From NCBI GenBank assembly GCA_012032345.1, contig JAAUQI010000003.1:62001-126000 (forward strand): 64,000 bases of DNA. Reading direction: 5' to 3'. The notes under the pieces are model-generated. The model did not search any database and was not told the origin of the DNA. It saw nothing but the letters and a program-made list of their open reading frames with translations. Below, piece by piece: positions 17,593-26,643 of this stretch (within the stretch, counting starts at the first letter, position 1; the number at the start of each line of letters is the position of its first letter). The stretch comes from Leptolyngbyaceae cyanobacterium RM1_1_2. GTDB lineage: Bacteria; Cyanobacteriota; Cyanobacteriia; Phormidesmidales; Phormidesmidaceae. Position numbers and translations under genes: made by a program.

Positions 17593-17633
17593 GTTCGTAG
17601 TCAGCGCTCAGCGCTGAAGCGCTGACTACGAAC
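17593..17633. repeat. Large perfect palindrome, REP/MITE-like
   Basis: Perfect 16-base arms (17593-17608 and 17618-17633) with a 9-base centre that again contains the arm-internal AGCGCT unit, so alternative hairpins can form. Its outer flanks (TTAGGG and CCCTAA) also match as inverted ends of a slightly larger element. No coding sequence overlaps it. Confidence 0.75.
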
Positions 17634-17868
17634 TATGCATCACCCTAAAATTAGGTATTGGCGCTGCCCTAGCGACTTACTTAATTGTTGAAGCTGGAGT
17701 TTGCAATGATTAATGACAGGTTAACTGAACAATTTTAATCTTCTGGAAATTAATAGATCTTAATCTCTCCTGGCTCAAAATCTATCTTGGGGATGTAATA
17801 GCTAAGCTGAATGTCATGTTTTCATGAAATAAGCATTAATCAACTCTTAACCCAGGAGGGGGCCATTC

Positions 17869-18744
17869 ATGGCTGTAAGTAAAGCGCTCGGACAGCTTGT
17901 AATCATCGGTGGAGCAGAAGATAAGCAGGACGACTGCGTCATTTTGCGAGAGTTTGTGCGGCGCTCAGGCGGCACTCAGGCACACCTAGTAATCATGACT
18001 GTAGCCACCAGCCTGCCCCGAGAGGTCGGAGCCGATTACCGCGAGATCTTTGAGCGCATGGGGGTAGAGCAGGTAAAAATCCTCAATACGCCTGAGCGAG
18101 AAGAGGCTGAGCACCCTGAAGCGATCGCTACGATTGCGGCTGCCACCGGTGTCTTTTTTACGGGGGGCGATCAGGCCCGCATCACTGAAGTACTTAAAAA
18201 TACCGCTCTAGAGCGCAAGCTGCATCAGCGCTACAAAGAAGGTGCCGTAATCGCGGGTACCAGTGCTGGCGCAGCGATGATGCCAGACATGATGATTTTA
18301 GAAGGCGAAGGAGAAACTAATCCTCGGGTTGAGGTGGTGACGATGGCTCAGGGTATGGGCTTTCTCCCCGGCGTGGTGATTGACCAGCATTTTGCTGAGC
18401 GGGGACGACTAGGGCGACTCTTGTCTGCGATCGCCCAGCAGCCAGTCGTTTTAGGCTTTGGCATTGACGAAAACACAGCAATTGTGGTCAATGGCAACGA
18501 GCTAGAAGTTTTGGGCGCAGGATCTGTCACCGTTGTTGATGTGGCCGATTTGTCCCACGATAACCTCAGCGAAACGCTGCGCGACGAACCCCTAGCTTTA
18601 TGCGACGTCAGGATGCATATTTTGCCTACTGGCTACCGCTTCGATTTAGATACTCGTCGGCCTCTAGTGTCTGAGGGTCGCCCGGTTGGGCAAACCCCCA
18701 TAGCAGATCCTCAGCCGTTACATAAAAGAGCGATCGCCTCCTGA
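17869..18744 (+). CDS. cphB: Cyanophycinase
   Basis: A 291-residue cytoplasmic serine exopeptidase of the peptidase S51 family that releases beta-Asp-Arg dipeptides from cyanophycin. The nucleophile is S132 in GTSAGA (129-134), the same number as reported for Synechocystis CphB; FFTGGDQ (96-102) and the histidine of IDQHF (about 174) complete the expected active-site blocks. A strong AGGAGG site (17854-17859) sits 9 bases before the ATG. The length is normal. With cphA2 next door, the pair forms a dipeptide-recycling unit: CphB makes the dipeptide that CphA2 re-polymerises. Confidence 0.95.
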   Translation: MAVSKALGQLVIIGGAEDKQDDCVILREFVRRSGGTQAHLVIMTVATSLPREVGADYREIFERMGVEQVKILNTPEREEAEHPEAIATIAAATGVFFTGGDQARITEVLKNTALERKLHQRYKEGAVIAGTSAGAAMMPDMMILEGEGETNPRVEVVTMAQGMGFLPGVVIDQHFAERGRLGRLLSAIAQQPVVLGFGIDENTAIVVNGNELEVLGAGSVTVVDVADLSHDNLSETLRDEPLALCDVRMHILPTGYRFDLDTRRPLVSEGRPVGQTPIADPQPLHKRAIAS

Positions 18745-18803
18745 GCGACCGCTGTATTAGACACTAGCGCTATAAGGCTGCAACTTTGAGACCCTGTAAA
18801 GAA

Positions 18804-19691
18804 CTACAAGCTATGGCGCTGAGCTACGCACATCAGCGATAGGGCTGCTTCTGGCAGCTTAGAATCGATCCCCGACAGGCGCTGCCCTACCCAATAGCGC
18901 CAGTGGGGAGGGTTACCTATATCGCCCGCTAAAACTTCGGCCCCCAGGGTTTGATTGTGAGGATAAAGATTGACGTTAAATCCTCGCGGCAAGAGCGTTT
19001 GCATAAATAGCTCAGCAGTGACACCGTCACCGGGATGGTGATGGATCTCTGTTGCTAGGGCACTGGTGCGCTCCTGTTTATCCATGTCTAAATCGGGCAG
19101 GCAGTAATGATAAATCAGGTGACGCAGTCGATAAAATGCCATGCCCAAACGTTTGTAGTTCCAGGCAGCACGCTGAGGATCGTGATCGATAATGAGCAAG
19201 CCGCCCGGTCGTACTAGGCGAGCCGCTTCTTCCAAAACTTGCACCATATCCTGACAGTGATGCAGGGTTGCATTCAAAGCGACGATATCGGCAAATTCAG
19301 ACTTTAGCGGCAGGGCATGGGCATCTGCTAGGAGCGGCGTATAGCCAATTTCCTCAGCCATTTGTAAAGCAGTTTGAGCTACGTCTACCCCGATCAAGGT
19401 TTCGGGCCGACTGCCTACAGTGGCATAGAGATTACCTGGCCCACAGCCGATATCTACCACAACTTTGCTATCCCAACTGCCTGTCGCGGCCAGCCAGCGG
19501 GCCTTGAATTCCTCAGAACGATGACAAGCCTCGAAATAGTTTTTAGCCCACTGAGATACATTGAAAAAATCTCGATTTGCCTCTAGCGCAGGCGTTGGCT
19601 TCAGGGCCAAGTCTGTCGGGACTGCCTGGGAAAAGTCAACCCGGTGATTGGGGATTAGAAAAGGCGATAAGGGTGACTGAGTGATATTCAT
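18804..19691 (-). CDS. Class I SAM-dependent methyltransferase
   Basis: A 295-residue protein with the Rossmann SAM-binding motif I (VVVDIGCGPGNLY, 77-89), an acidic motif II (LIGVDVAQ) and a post-motif LVRPGGLLIIDHD. The His-rich C-terminal half (IYHYCLPDLD, ATEIHHHPGDG) probably contributes the acceptor site. The substrate cannot be read. It lies downstream of a membrane glycosyltransferase on the same strand (gap 79 bases), which suggests methylation of a sugar or lipid-linked product. Confidence 0.8.
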   Translation of the reverse strand: MNITQSPLSPFLIPNHRVDFSQAVPTDLALKPTPALEANRDFFNVSQWAKNYFEACHRSEEFKARWLAATGSWDSKVVVDIGCGPGNLYATVGSRPETLIGVDVAQTALQMAEEIGYTPLLADAHALPLKSEFADIVALNATLHHCQDMVQVLEEAARLVRPGGLLIIDHDPQRAAWNYKRLGMAFYRLRHLIYHYCLPDLDMDKQERTSALATEIHHHPGDGVTAELFMQTLLPRGFNVNLYPHNQTLGAEVLAGDIGNPPHWRYWVGQRLSGIDSKLPEAALSLMCVAQRHSL

Positions 19692-19770
19692 TGATCTTGA
19701 ACGCTTTTTAAGTAAAGGAGAAACTAACGGCAGGTGTCAGCTTGCACTCACTGAGATTTTCAAAAGTTTG

Positions 19771-21726
19771 CTATGACTGCTGACTGGAAATGGCCTGATT
19801 GATAAAGATACTCAAAGCACCAGCCTGTAGCTGCCGCTGGTAGGTACTTTGAAAAGCTACAATCTCGCTTTGATCGCTGGCTTCAGCGTCGTCAGCAACG
19901 ATGGCGCAGGGCAAAAAGCGGCGATCGCCCTGAGTCTCAACCTTCATGGCTGAGGCATTGTTGACCTCAACATGTTCAATGCGCAAAGCTGGCTTGGCCT
20001 GATTGTCAAGCATGACCCAGAGGGGATACTCCCAGGCATTCCCAGATAGCTTCAGGCCAATATTTGAGCAGGTTTGGGCCTGAATAAAAGCAGCGGCTTC
20101 TGAATAATCAGCTTGGAGTTCTGGCTTGCTGAAAAAGTACTGCTCAGTGCGACTGCGATTGAAAATATTAACCACCTGTCGGGTTTCAACAATCTGGCTA
20201 TTGACAAACAGGGGTCGATTTTCGCTGAAGCCTACCCATATCAGCGAAGCACAGAGCAAAATCGCTGCGATCGCGTTGGCAAAACGTCGCCCAATCATAT
20301 CCGCTAGCACAACCCCCATGAAAGGCGTTGCTAATACAAACAAAGGCAGGTGCAGTCGGCTACGCCACGGTGACCAAATGATTAATCCACAAAACAATAG
20401 AAAGCCTGCAACCACGGCCAGACCATAAACGGCCAAAAAGTATCGCTGCCGCTGTCGCAAATGCCTCCCGACCAGCAAGAAAGCCAGGGTTGCCGCAAAA
20501 AACAGCAGCAGATGCAGCGGATTACCCGCTAAATCTTCGTGGTTAATCAGGCTGTGAATATCGAAATTTTGACCGGGAGGAGCAGTCGTGCGCGGATCGC
20601 TAGCGCTGACGCCGATGAGAGTATGCAGCCCCTCCACCAAACGAATCGTAATCAGGTTGATAGAGCGCACAGGCGTGCTCAAATGCAGGGCCAGATTACG
20701 CACAATATTAGAGAGCAAAATTCTGGGGCCGTTTGCCTCTAGGCCCTGTCCAGATTCACCCAGTACAGAGCCAAACACCTGCCAGTTGCGCCCATAGTGA
20801 GCCAGGTTGAGAGCCAAAGCGATCGCGCCAAAAATTGCCAAAGGTCGCCACAGCCGCCACCGCAGCCGCCAAAAACCTGCAAACACTAGCCATAAACAAA
20901 ACGGAAAAGCATATAAATAAGCAGTTCCCTTAGAGAGCAAAGCTAATCCTAAACTGACGCCTGCAACCGCCATCCAGTGGCTTTCAAACTTAGTTTGAAT
21001 CGCCTGCAGCACGCAGAACGCCAGACACACCAGCCAAAAGCCGACAACATGATCGCTCTGGGTGGTAGACCCCTGCAAAATCCCCATTGGAATAGTGGCG
21101 CAGACCACCACCGTCAGCACCTGTCCCCGCAGATCAGCGCCTAGCTGCTGTGCAATGAGAGAGACGCCCACCAGGCTACCCACAAAGCTGAGCCACTGTA
21201 CCAGGTTAGCGAAGTAGTCGTTGCCGCTGAGAATTTGGAGCTGAGCGATCGCAAAGCTTGACCAAGGGCCGGGATAGAGCTGACGAATAATGCCTGTAGG
21301 ATAGTGGGCGACGCTGCGATTTTGAATCCAGTGCACCACCCGTCCCAGGTGATAGGTCATAGAATCCCAGTTATTGGGAGCTGCATAGATGGCAACAAAG
21401 CCAAGCACGGCAACAATGACGATCACCCCTGCCAGCATCAGCATCAGCCCAGGGGGTAGCTGACGCAGCGTTATCTTTTCGGCCGGTTTGTCAGAGCGAC
21501 GCTGGCGGAAAATAGCTCCGATCAGTAGAGCATCAATCATCACCCAGGTCGGCAACAAACCGGCCACGCTCAGCCCGTGAAACAGGCTAACAGTTTCAGT
21601 GGTGGCAGTAATCAAGACTCCCCAGCTCAAAGCGGCCAGCAAAACTGAGCGTCGCCAGTCTGGGAAACGCTGCTGCCAAAAAGTCACTAAAAGAGCGAGC
21701 GCGAAAAAAGGCAGGATAACAGGCAT
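19771..21726 (-). CDS. Membrane glycosyltransferase, GT-C (PMT/ArnT-like) fold
   Basis: A 651-residue protein with about 10-12 hydrophobic helices over residues 1-480 and a soluble C-terminal domain (~500-651). The first large loop contains NNWDSMTYHLGR, matching the acidic loop motif of GT39/GT83-type enzymes that use polyprenyl-phosphate sugars. It probably transfers a sugar on the periplasmic face; the acceptor is unknown. It is 19 bases from the upstream GT-B gene, so they form one transcription unit. Confidence 0.78.
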   Translation of the reverse strand: MPVILPFFALALLVTFWQQRFPDWRRSVLLAALSWGVLITATTETVSLFHGLSVAGLLPTWVMIDALLIGAIFRQRRSDKPAEKITLRQLPPGLMLMLAGVIVIVAVLGFVAIYAAPNNWDSMTYHLGRVVHWIQNRSVAHYPTGIIRQLYPGPWSSFAIAQLQILSGNDYFANLVQWLSFVGSLVGVSLIAQQLGADLRGQVLTVVVCATIPMGILQGSTTQSDHVVGFWLVCLAFCVLQAIQTKFESHWMAVAGVSLGLALLSKGTAYLYAFPFCLWLVFAGFWRLRWRLWRPLAIFGAIALALNLAHYGRNWQVFGSVLGESGQGLEANGPRILLSNIVRNLALHLSTPVRSINLITIRLVEGLHTLIGVSASDPRTTAPPGQNFDIHSLINHEDLAGNPLHLLLFFAATLAFLLVGRHLRQRQRYFLAVYGLAVVAGFLLFCGLIIWSPWRSRLHLPLFVLATPFMGVVLADMIGRRFANAIAAILLCASLIWVGFSENRPLFVNSQIVETRQVVNIFNRSRTEQYFFSKPELQADYSEAAAFIQAQTCSNIGLKLSGNAWEYPLWVMLDNQAKPALRIEHVEVNNASAMKVETQGDRRFLPCAIVADDAEASDQSEIVAFQSTYQRQLQAGALSIFINQAISSQQS

Positions 21727-21745
21727 GACCGATTTTCCTTAGAGG

Positions 21746-23050
21746 TTAGGCGGAGGTAGATAACAGACGCTGAAAAATCACCTTGGCAAACAGAGTTGAA
21801 GAATTTTGCTCGGCAAAAGCCTGCATTTGCAGGCGACAGCCAAAATTTTCCAAAGGCTGGTTGAGCAACTGATGCATTCCCTGCGCTAAAGCTGCTGGCT
21901 GAACTGAGTCTACGGCTAGCCCCAAGCGATAGCGATTAACCAGCTCACCCATGAGGCCGTAGTCAGAGCTGAGAACAGGCTTACCCGCTGCCGCTGCCTG
22001 GAGCAAAATGCCGCTCATGCCGACATGGCGCTGATAGGGCGCCAGGACAATATCAGCTAGCTGAAAATAGGCCGTCACGTCAGCCTCTGGCACAAAGGCA
22101 TAGCGCCGCACGATTTGTATCGGCTTTTGGGTAGTCAGCTCGGTAATTCGAGCCTCTAGCTGAGTTTCTAGAGTAGATTCTCCCACCAGCAGCAGGCAGA
22201 GTTTTTGGCAGTTTTCTGGGCTGAGAGCGGCGATCGCCTCCAAAAGCTGTGGTACTCCCTTGCGCTGAGTGAGTGCCCCAAAAATCAGCGCTACTGTACG
22301 GCTGGACTCAATGCCTAACTCAGTGTGAAGCTGCTGCACGCGCTCTGGGGAGGCTGGCTCTAGGGCGACTGGATCGGGTAGATGAACAGCTTCAGCTCGT
22401 TTTAACAGGCGATTGAGCTGAGGCACAGCAAAAGGATCCAGAGAAAAGACAGTATGCAGCCGCGATCGCTGGCCCACCAGCTTGAGTAACCCCTGCTCCC
22501 AACTGTGCTGCAAACGCGCTTTGGCATTAGTTTGGTACCGAGCAAACGTGGAGTAGTGAAAGGTGGGTCTAAAATAAATCCCCGACAGGCAGCAAGGCAG
22601 CGGCTGACTCACAGCTAGGGGTCTTAAGCAGGTATCAAAATAGAGGGCTAAACAGTGCCTTGCCCGTAAAGCCTGGGCGTACTTACACAGCAGCTGCCAC
22701 TCCTGAAACGTCCGATGCAGTCGTTGGCGAGCAGATTTGCGCTGGCCCAGCTGTTTTTCTTCAACCCGCGAAATTGCCTGAAACTGTACCTGAGCTGGGG
22801 CATAGCGCTTTGCTATCTCAACGACTTCGCCGTGCTCTTCAAAAAAGCGAGGAGAAACCACGATTACCAACCGTCCAGGTAAGGACTCCGCAATAAAGTA
22901 CTGAATCAGGTGCTGAATGTAAGCGGGATGATGACCTCGAACAGATAGGTCAAACAGCATCAGGGGGCGATCGCTAGGGAAAAATTCACCCTCCTGTAAG
23001 ATGAATGGTTTCAAAGTTGTTTCTTGCTTGCTGTCTAATAAACCACTCAT
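21746..23050 (-). CDS. Glycosyltransferase, GT-B fold (GT4-like)
   Basis: A 434-residue protein. The C-terminal half carries the nucleotide-sugar binding pattern: ALIFGALTQRKGVPQLLEAI (start of the second Rossmann domain), DIVLAPYQRHVGMSGILLQAAAAGKPVLSSDYG (the EX7E region in altered form). The N-terminal half begins FDLSVRGHHPAYI, typical of enzymes that scan a polysaccharide acceptor. Its ATG overlaps the stop of the upstream methyltransferase (ATGA). Donor and acceptor are unknown. Confidence 0.8.
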   Translation of the reverse strand: MSGLLDSKQETTLKPFILQEGEFFPSDRPLMLFDLSVRGHHPAYIQHLIQYFIAESLPGRLVIVVSPRFFEEHGEVVEIAKRYAPAQVQFQAISRVEEKQLGQRKSARQRLHRTFQEWQLLCKYAQALRARHCLALYFDTCLRPLAVSQPLPCCLSGIYFRPTFHYSTFARYQTNAKARLQHSWEQGLLKLVGQRSRLHTVFSLDPFAVPQLNRLLKRAEAVHLPDPVALEPASPERVQQLHTELGIESSRTVALIFGALTQRKGVPQLLEAIAALSPENCQKLCLLLVGESTLETQLEARITELTTQKPIQIVRRYAFVPEADVTAYFQLADIVLAPYQRHVGMSGILLQAAAAGKPVLSSDYGLMGELVNRYRLGLAVDSVQPAALAQGMHQLLNQPLENFGCRLQMQAFAEQNSSTLFAKVIFQRLLSTSA

Positions 23051-23922
23051 TTAGTTCCCACCATCGTGATGCTTCTAAAGAAAATGGGAGAATTAGCCAG
23101 CCGCCGTCGAAGCTGAAAAGGAATATTTTCTAGAATTAGCTCACTCAGCTTAAATAAACTGACTAACCCCGGAACTATGGGGAGGTGAAAAATTTGAGAC
23201 TGCTTGTAAATTTTGCAAAGGCTGATCTCAACAAACTTGGCTTGCTCAAAGAGAACATAGAGTTCACTCACCGAGTATTCTTTTAAGTGAAATGCCGTCG
23301 CTACCTGATCGAAGTATTTTGAAACATCGTGAGGTCCACAAAGCCGATTGGGCGTAACGCAGACGTAAACGCCTCCTGGCCTAAGAGAGCGATAGATAGC
23401 CTGTAGCTGCTCCACAGCATCGTCTGGATGCAGGTGTTCCATTAGCTGATGGCTATAAGCCACATCAATGCTAGCTTCGGGTACAGGTATACTAATTCCG
23501 TCAGAAATAATTAGCTCTACGTTGTCGGGCAGCACCAGTGTTTGAGTAATTTCTTCTGAAACATCAACCGCGTAGACTTTATTAACCTTTGCCGCAACTT
23601 TTGAAGTCAGGTGCCCACTGCCACAGCCAATCTCCAGAAAAGTTGTTTCAGACCGAAAAAAATGCTCTAAAAAACTAACTCTTTGGTTAATTAAATAATC
23701 TGTTTTTGAGCTGGGCAAACGGCTGAGCTGTGTGTGATCGGGTACCTGCCGAAATAACTCATCGTATAGCTCAGTGTAGAGTTTTTTATCAATGCGCTCT
23801 GCTTTGGTTGAAGCTTTTAGCTGACTTGCTAAAGCTTTTTCAATCAAGTAGTGCTTTTTGATTTGAGCAAAGCTCCTTTCCTCAATCTGTATTTTTTCTC
23901 CTTTAGACTTGATTGAACGCAT
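23047..23922 (-). CDS. Class I SAM-dependent methyltransferase
   Basis: A 291-residue protein with motif I FLEIGCGSGHLTSKVA (about 95-110), motif II VYAVDVSEE and a post-motif SLRPGGVYVCVTPN. The first ~85 residues form a Lys/Arg-rich helical cap. It is the first gene of the four-gene minus-strand unit running to 18804, and translationally coupled to the GT-B gene (4-base overlap). Its base composition is more AT-rich than the next genes. Methylation of a glycan end or sugar nucleotide is plausible but not shown. Confidence 0.78.
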   Translation of the reverse strand: MRSIKSKGEKIQIEERSFAQIKKHYLIEKALASQLKASTKAERIDKKLYTELYDELFRQVPDHTQLSRLPSSKTDYLINQRVSFLEHFFRSETTFLEIGCGSGHLTSKVAAKVNKVYAVDVSEEITQTLVLPDNVELIISDGISIPVPEASIDVAYSHQLMEHLHPDDAVEQLQAIYRSLRPGGVYVCVTPNRLCGPHDVSKYFDQVATAFHLKEYSVSELYVLFEQAKFVEISLCKIYKQSQIFHLPIVPGLVSLFKLSELILENIPFQLRRRLANSPIFFRSITMVGTK

Positions 23923-24462
23923 GCTTTAAACCTCGACCTTTTATTTCTTGACCAACAACAATTAATTTCTAAGGATTTATAATTAAGCTCGAATCAAAAC
24001 TGGATAACAAAAAGTAGACTTTAAAGGTGACTCTATAGATAGTACGATGATTTCTGAGAGGATTAACCTTCTGAAAGGATTGACTTTATTAGAATTTCAA
24101 ACAAACCAAAATCTCGTAGAAATTTGGTAAAACTCTCAAAAACTTCACAAAAGCTCTATATAGGTTTTGAGGAATTTGCTGAGAAAAAAGATATTCTCAG
24201 GATAGGAAAATTGCTTAAACTACGAGAGTCCATAGTGAATACTCTCAGGGCGACTCTGGGAACTTGGCCTCTGCTGTCGTTTCGATATTATGCTTATACA
24301 GCCAGAAGTAGTTATTATTCAGGCAGCGACCAGCTGAATAGAAAAGTTTTGACCTGAGGCGCTTTACCCTTACCTATTGAAGTTTCTGCCAGATAGATCC
24401 AGGGAGTAAGTGATTGTGTCGATCATCCGTGAAGCGGGTTACTTGATCAGGAGGGAGCTTCC
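23923..24462. other. 540-base divergent intergenic region
   Basis: It is AT-rich in the middle and must hold promoters for the minus-strand methyltransferase unit and the plus-strand glycosyltransferase run. A 77-codon frame at 24124-24357 has no ribosome site and no recognisable motif. Just before the next gene, CCGTGAAGCGG (24428-24438) lies between GATCA and TGATC and can form a small stem directly ahead of the AGGAGG site. Confidence 0.4.
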
Positions 24463-25620
24463 ATGCCAGAAAACAAAACTCGAATAGCGCTGTTTCTCAG
24501 CTATTTGGGAGGAGGTGGGGCAGAGCGCGTTATGTTGAACTTGGCTGAGGGCTTTGTTCAGTGCGGGTGGCAGGTTGATCTGGTGCTGGCTAAAGCCTGG
24601 GGGCCTCATCTTTGGAAAGTTCCTGCAGCAGTTCGGGTGGTAGATTTGGGGGCTTCTCGTCCGCTGCTGAGCCTGCCTAAGCTGGTGCAATATTTGCAGC
24701 GAGAGCAGCCTCAGACGCTGCTCTCAGCTATGCACTACGCCAACGAAATTGCGGTATTAGCCAAGCGCCTAGCGGGAGTGTCAACTCAGATTATTGTTAC
24801 TGAGCACAATACTCTATCGCGCTCTATCAAGCGGGTTAAAGGACTCAAGCAGCGGTTAATTCCTCTGAGCGTTAAGTATTTATATCCATTAGCTGACAGC
24901 GTTGTCACCGTTTCCCAAGGTGCCCGCGATGATTTGCAGCAGTGGATGAATCCTACCGAAGTTAAGGTTGAGGCAATTTACAACCCCGTCATTGCCCCTG
25001 ATCTCTACGAAAAAGCCGCGATCGCAGTCGATCACCCCTGGTTTCAGCCTGGGGAACCGCCTGTGATTTTGGGCGTTGGCAAGCTGGAGCCGCAAAAAGA
25101 CTTTGCTACCCTGATCCGCGCTTTTGCTCAGGTGCGATCGCAGCAGCCCTGTCGTCTGGCTATTCTGGGCTGGGGGCCTGATCAAGCAGAGCTAGAATCT
25201 CTCATTGCCGATCTGGGCTTAACAGAAGCCGCCGCTCTGCTGGGCTACGTTGACAATCCCTACGCCTACATGGCCCGCTCCGCCGTATTTGCGTTGTCTT
25301 CAGCCTGGGAAGGGCTGCCGACTGTCCTGATTGAGGCACTGGCATTGGGAGTGCCAGTCGTCTCAACTAGTTGCGAAAGCGGCCCTGAAGAAATTCTAGA
25401 CCAGGGCAAATATGGTCATCTAGTGCCAGTGGAAGATAGTGACGCAATGGCAAAGGCGATCGCCTCAGTGCTGTGTGGCGAATATCCTGCCGTACCCAAA
25501 GATTGGTTAAAACAATTCGAGATACCAAACTCTGTAGAGAAATACCTCAAACTCATGGGTTGGCCCCAGGAAACTTTGTTACAAAGCCCTACGAAAGAGG
25601 TAAACGTGCCCCATGCTTAG
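24463..25620 (+). CDS. Glycosyltransferase family 4
   Basis: A 385-residue GT-B enzyme. The N-terminus has the acceptor-domain motif GGGGAERVMLNLA (residues ~16-28). The donor domain starts at ILGVGKLEPQKDFATLIRAF, and the EX7E motif is in SSAWEGLPTVLIEALALGVP. An excellent AGGAGG site precedes the ATG by 8 bases. It opens the plus-strand exopolysaccharide run and overlaps the next gene by 8 bases. The sugar transferred is unknown. Confidence 0.88.
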   Translation: MPENKTRIALFLSYLGGGGAERVMLNLAEGFVQCGWQVDLVLAKAWGPHLWKVPAAVRVVDLGASRPLLSLPKLVQYLQREQPQTLLSAMHYANEIAVLAKRLAGVSTQIIVTEHNTLSRSIKRVKGLKQRLIPLSVKYLYPLADSVVTVSQGARDDLQQWMNPTEVKVEAIYNPVIAPDLYEKAAIAVDHPWFQPGEPPVILGVGKLEPQKDFATLIRAFAQVRSQQPCRLAILGWGPDQAELESLIADLGLTEAAALLGYVDNPYAYMARSAVFALSSAWEGLPTVLIEALALGVPVVSTSCESGPEEILDQGKYGHLVPVEDSDAMAKAIASVLCGEYPAVPKDWLKQFEIPNSVEKYLKLMGWPQETLLQSPTKEVNVPHA

Positions 25621-26599
25621 ACCAAAGCCTGCTGTTAGCGTCGTCATACCCACTTACAACCGGGAAAGGCTTGTTCATACAGCAATTAAAAGTGTTTTGA
25701 ACCAAACCCTCAAAGACTTTGAGCTGATTGTTGTAGACGATGCCTCTACAGATCAGACTCAGGCAGTTGTTAATCACTTTGGTGACAGTCGGGTTCAATA
25801 TCTGCGCCATCAAAAAAATTCAGGTGTTTCTGCTGCCCGCAATACAGGTTTGGCTGTAGCGCAAGGATACTACATTGCTTTTCTTGATTCAGATGACGAG
25901 TGGCTGTTGAACAAGCTTGAGAAGCAAGTCTCTCAGTTTGAAAGTGTTTCCAACAAAGTGGGTATGATTTATACCTGGTTACAGATTGTTGATGAACAAA
26001 AAACTGTTCAAAAGCTCAGACAGCCTACCGCTAGCGGTAACTTACAGGAAGATTTATTGTACAAAAACTTTGTTGGTACACCGTCTACCGCAATTATAAA
26101 GAGCGAATATATTAAAAAAACTGATGGATTCAATACTCATTTACGCTGCTGTGAGGATTGGGATATGTGGCTGCAGCTTTCTCGCTACTGTGAGTTTGCC
26201 TTTGTTGCCGAACCGCTAGTTCAGTACTGTGAACACAGCGAAGCAGGACGAGGGTCAACTAACAGCTATGCACTTGTAGAAGGCTATCTGTTTTTTCTTG
26301 AGAAATATCATAATAACTTACTCAAGCAATACCGCAAAATCGGATCGTTTTCACTGTCTGAAAAATCCAGATATCTCTTTAATATAGGGCACAGGCTTCT
26401 ATGTCATGGAAACAAGATTAATCATGGTGAAGCGATCGCGCTCGGTCAAAAATATTTATGGACTGCACTACAGGCTAATCCGTTCAAAATACAAACTGCA
26501 TTTCACTATTTTTCCTCCCGGTTAGGAAGCCAGCCTTACTATGAAGCCGTGCGGCTAAAAAACAGGAGTAAGCAAGTATTTGATTCTATTTTTAGATAG
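25613..26599 (+). CDS. Glycosyltransferase family 2
   Basis: A 328-residue GT-A enzyme: VSVVIPTYNRERLVHTAI at the N-terminus, LIVVDDASTDQT with the nucleotide-binding Asp, and FLDSDDEW as the DxD metal site (~90-97). A later CEDWDMWLQLS (about 175-190) matches the ED catalytic-base motif. It starts inside the previous gene (8-base overlap). No membrane helices are present, so it acts on the cytoplasmic face. Confidence 0.88.
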   Translation: MLRPKPAVSVVIPTYNRERLVHTAIKSVLNQTLKDFELIVVDDASTDQTQAVVNHFGDSRVQYLRHQKNSGVSAARNTGLAVAQGYYIAFLDSDDEWLLNKLEKQVSQFESVSNKVGMIYTWLQIVDEQKTVQKLRQPTASGNLQEDLLYKNFVGTPSTAIIKSEYIKKTDGFNTHLRCCEDWDMWLQLSRYCEFAFVAEPLVQYCEHSEAGRGSTNSYALVEGYLFFLEKYHNNLLKQYRKIGSFSLSEKSRYLFNIGHRLLCHGNKINHGEAIALGQKYLWTALQANPFKIQTAFHYFSSRLGSQPYYEAVRLKNRSKQVFDSIFR

Positions 26600-26643
26600 T
26601 CTCTTTAAAGAGGTTAGCTCATTAAATTCTCGAAGCCAAGCAT

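Larger units (their letters stand above)
17346..17868. other. 523-base divergent intergenic region between cphA2 and cphB
   Basis: It must hold both promoters. I see two repeats in it (listed separately) and no ORF worth reporting. A GTA-N7-TAC sequence at 17450-17462 resembles an NtcA box but has the wrong spacing. Confidence 0.5.

Noticed and set aside
24124-24357. 77-codon open frame in the divergent gap
   Set aside because: No start signal, no motif, AT-rich by chance length; it would also block the promoter region of the glycosyltransferase run.
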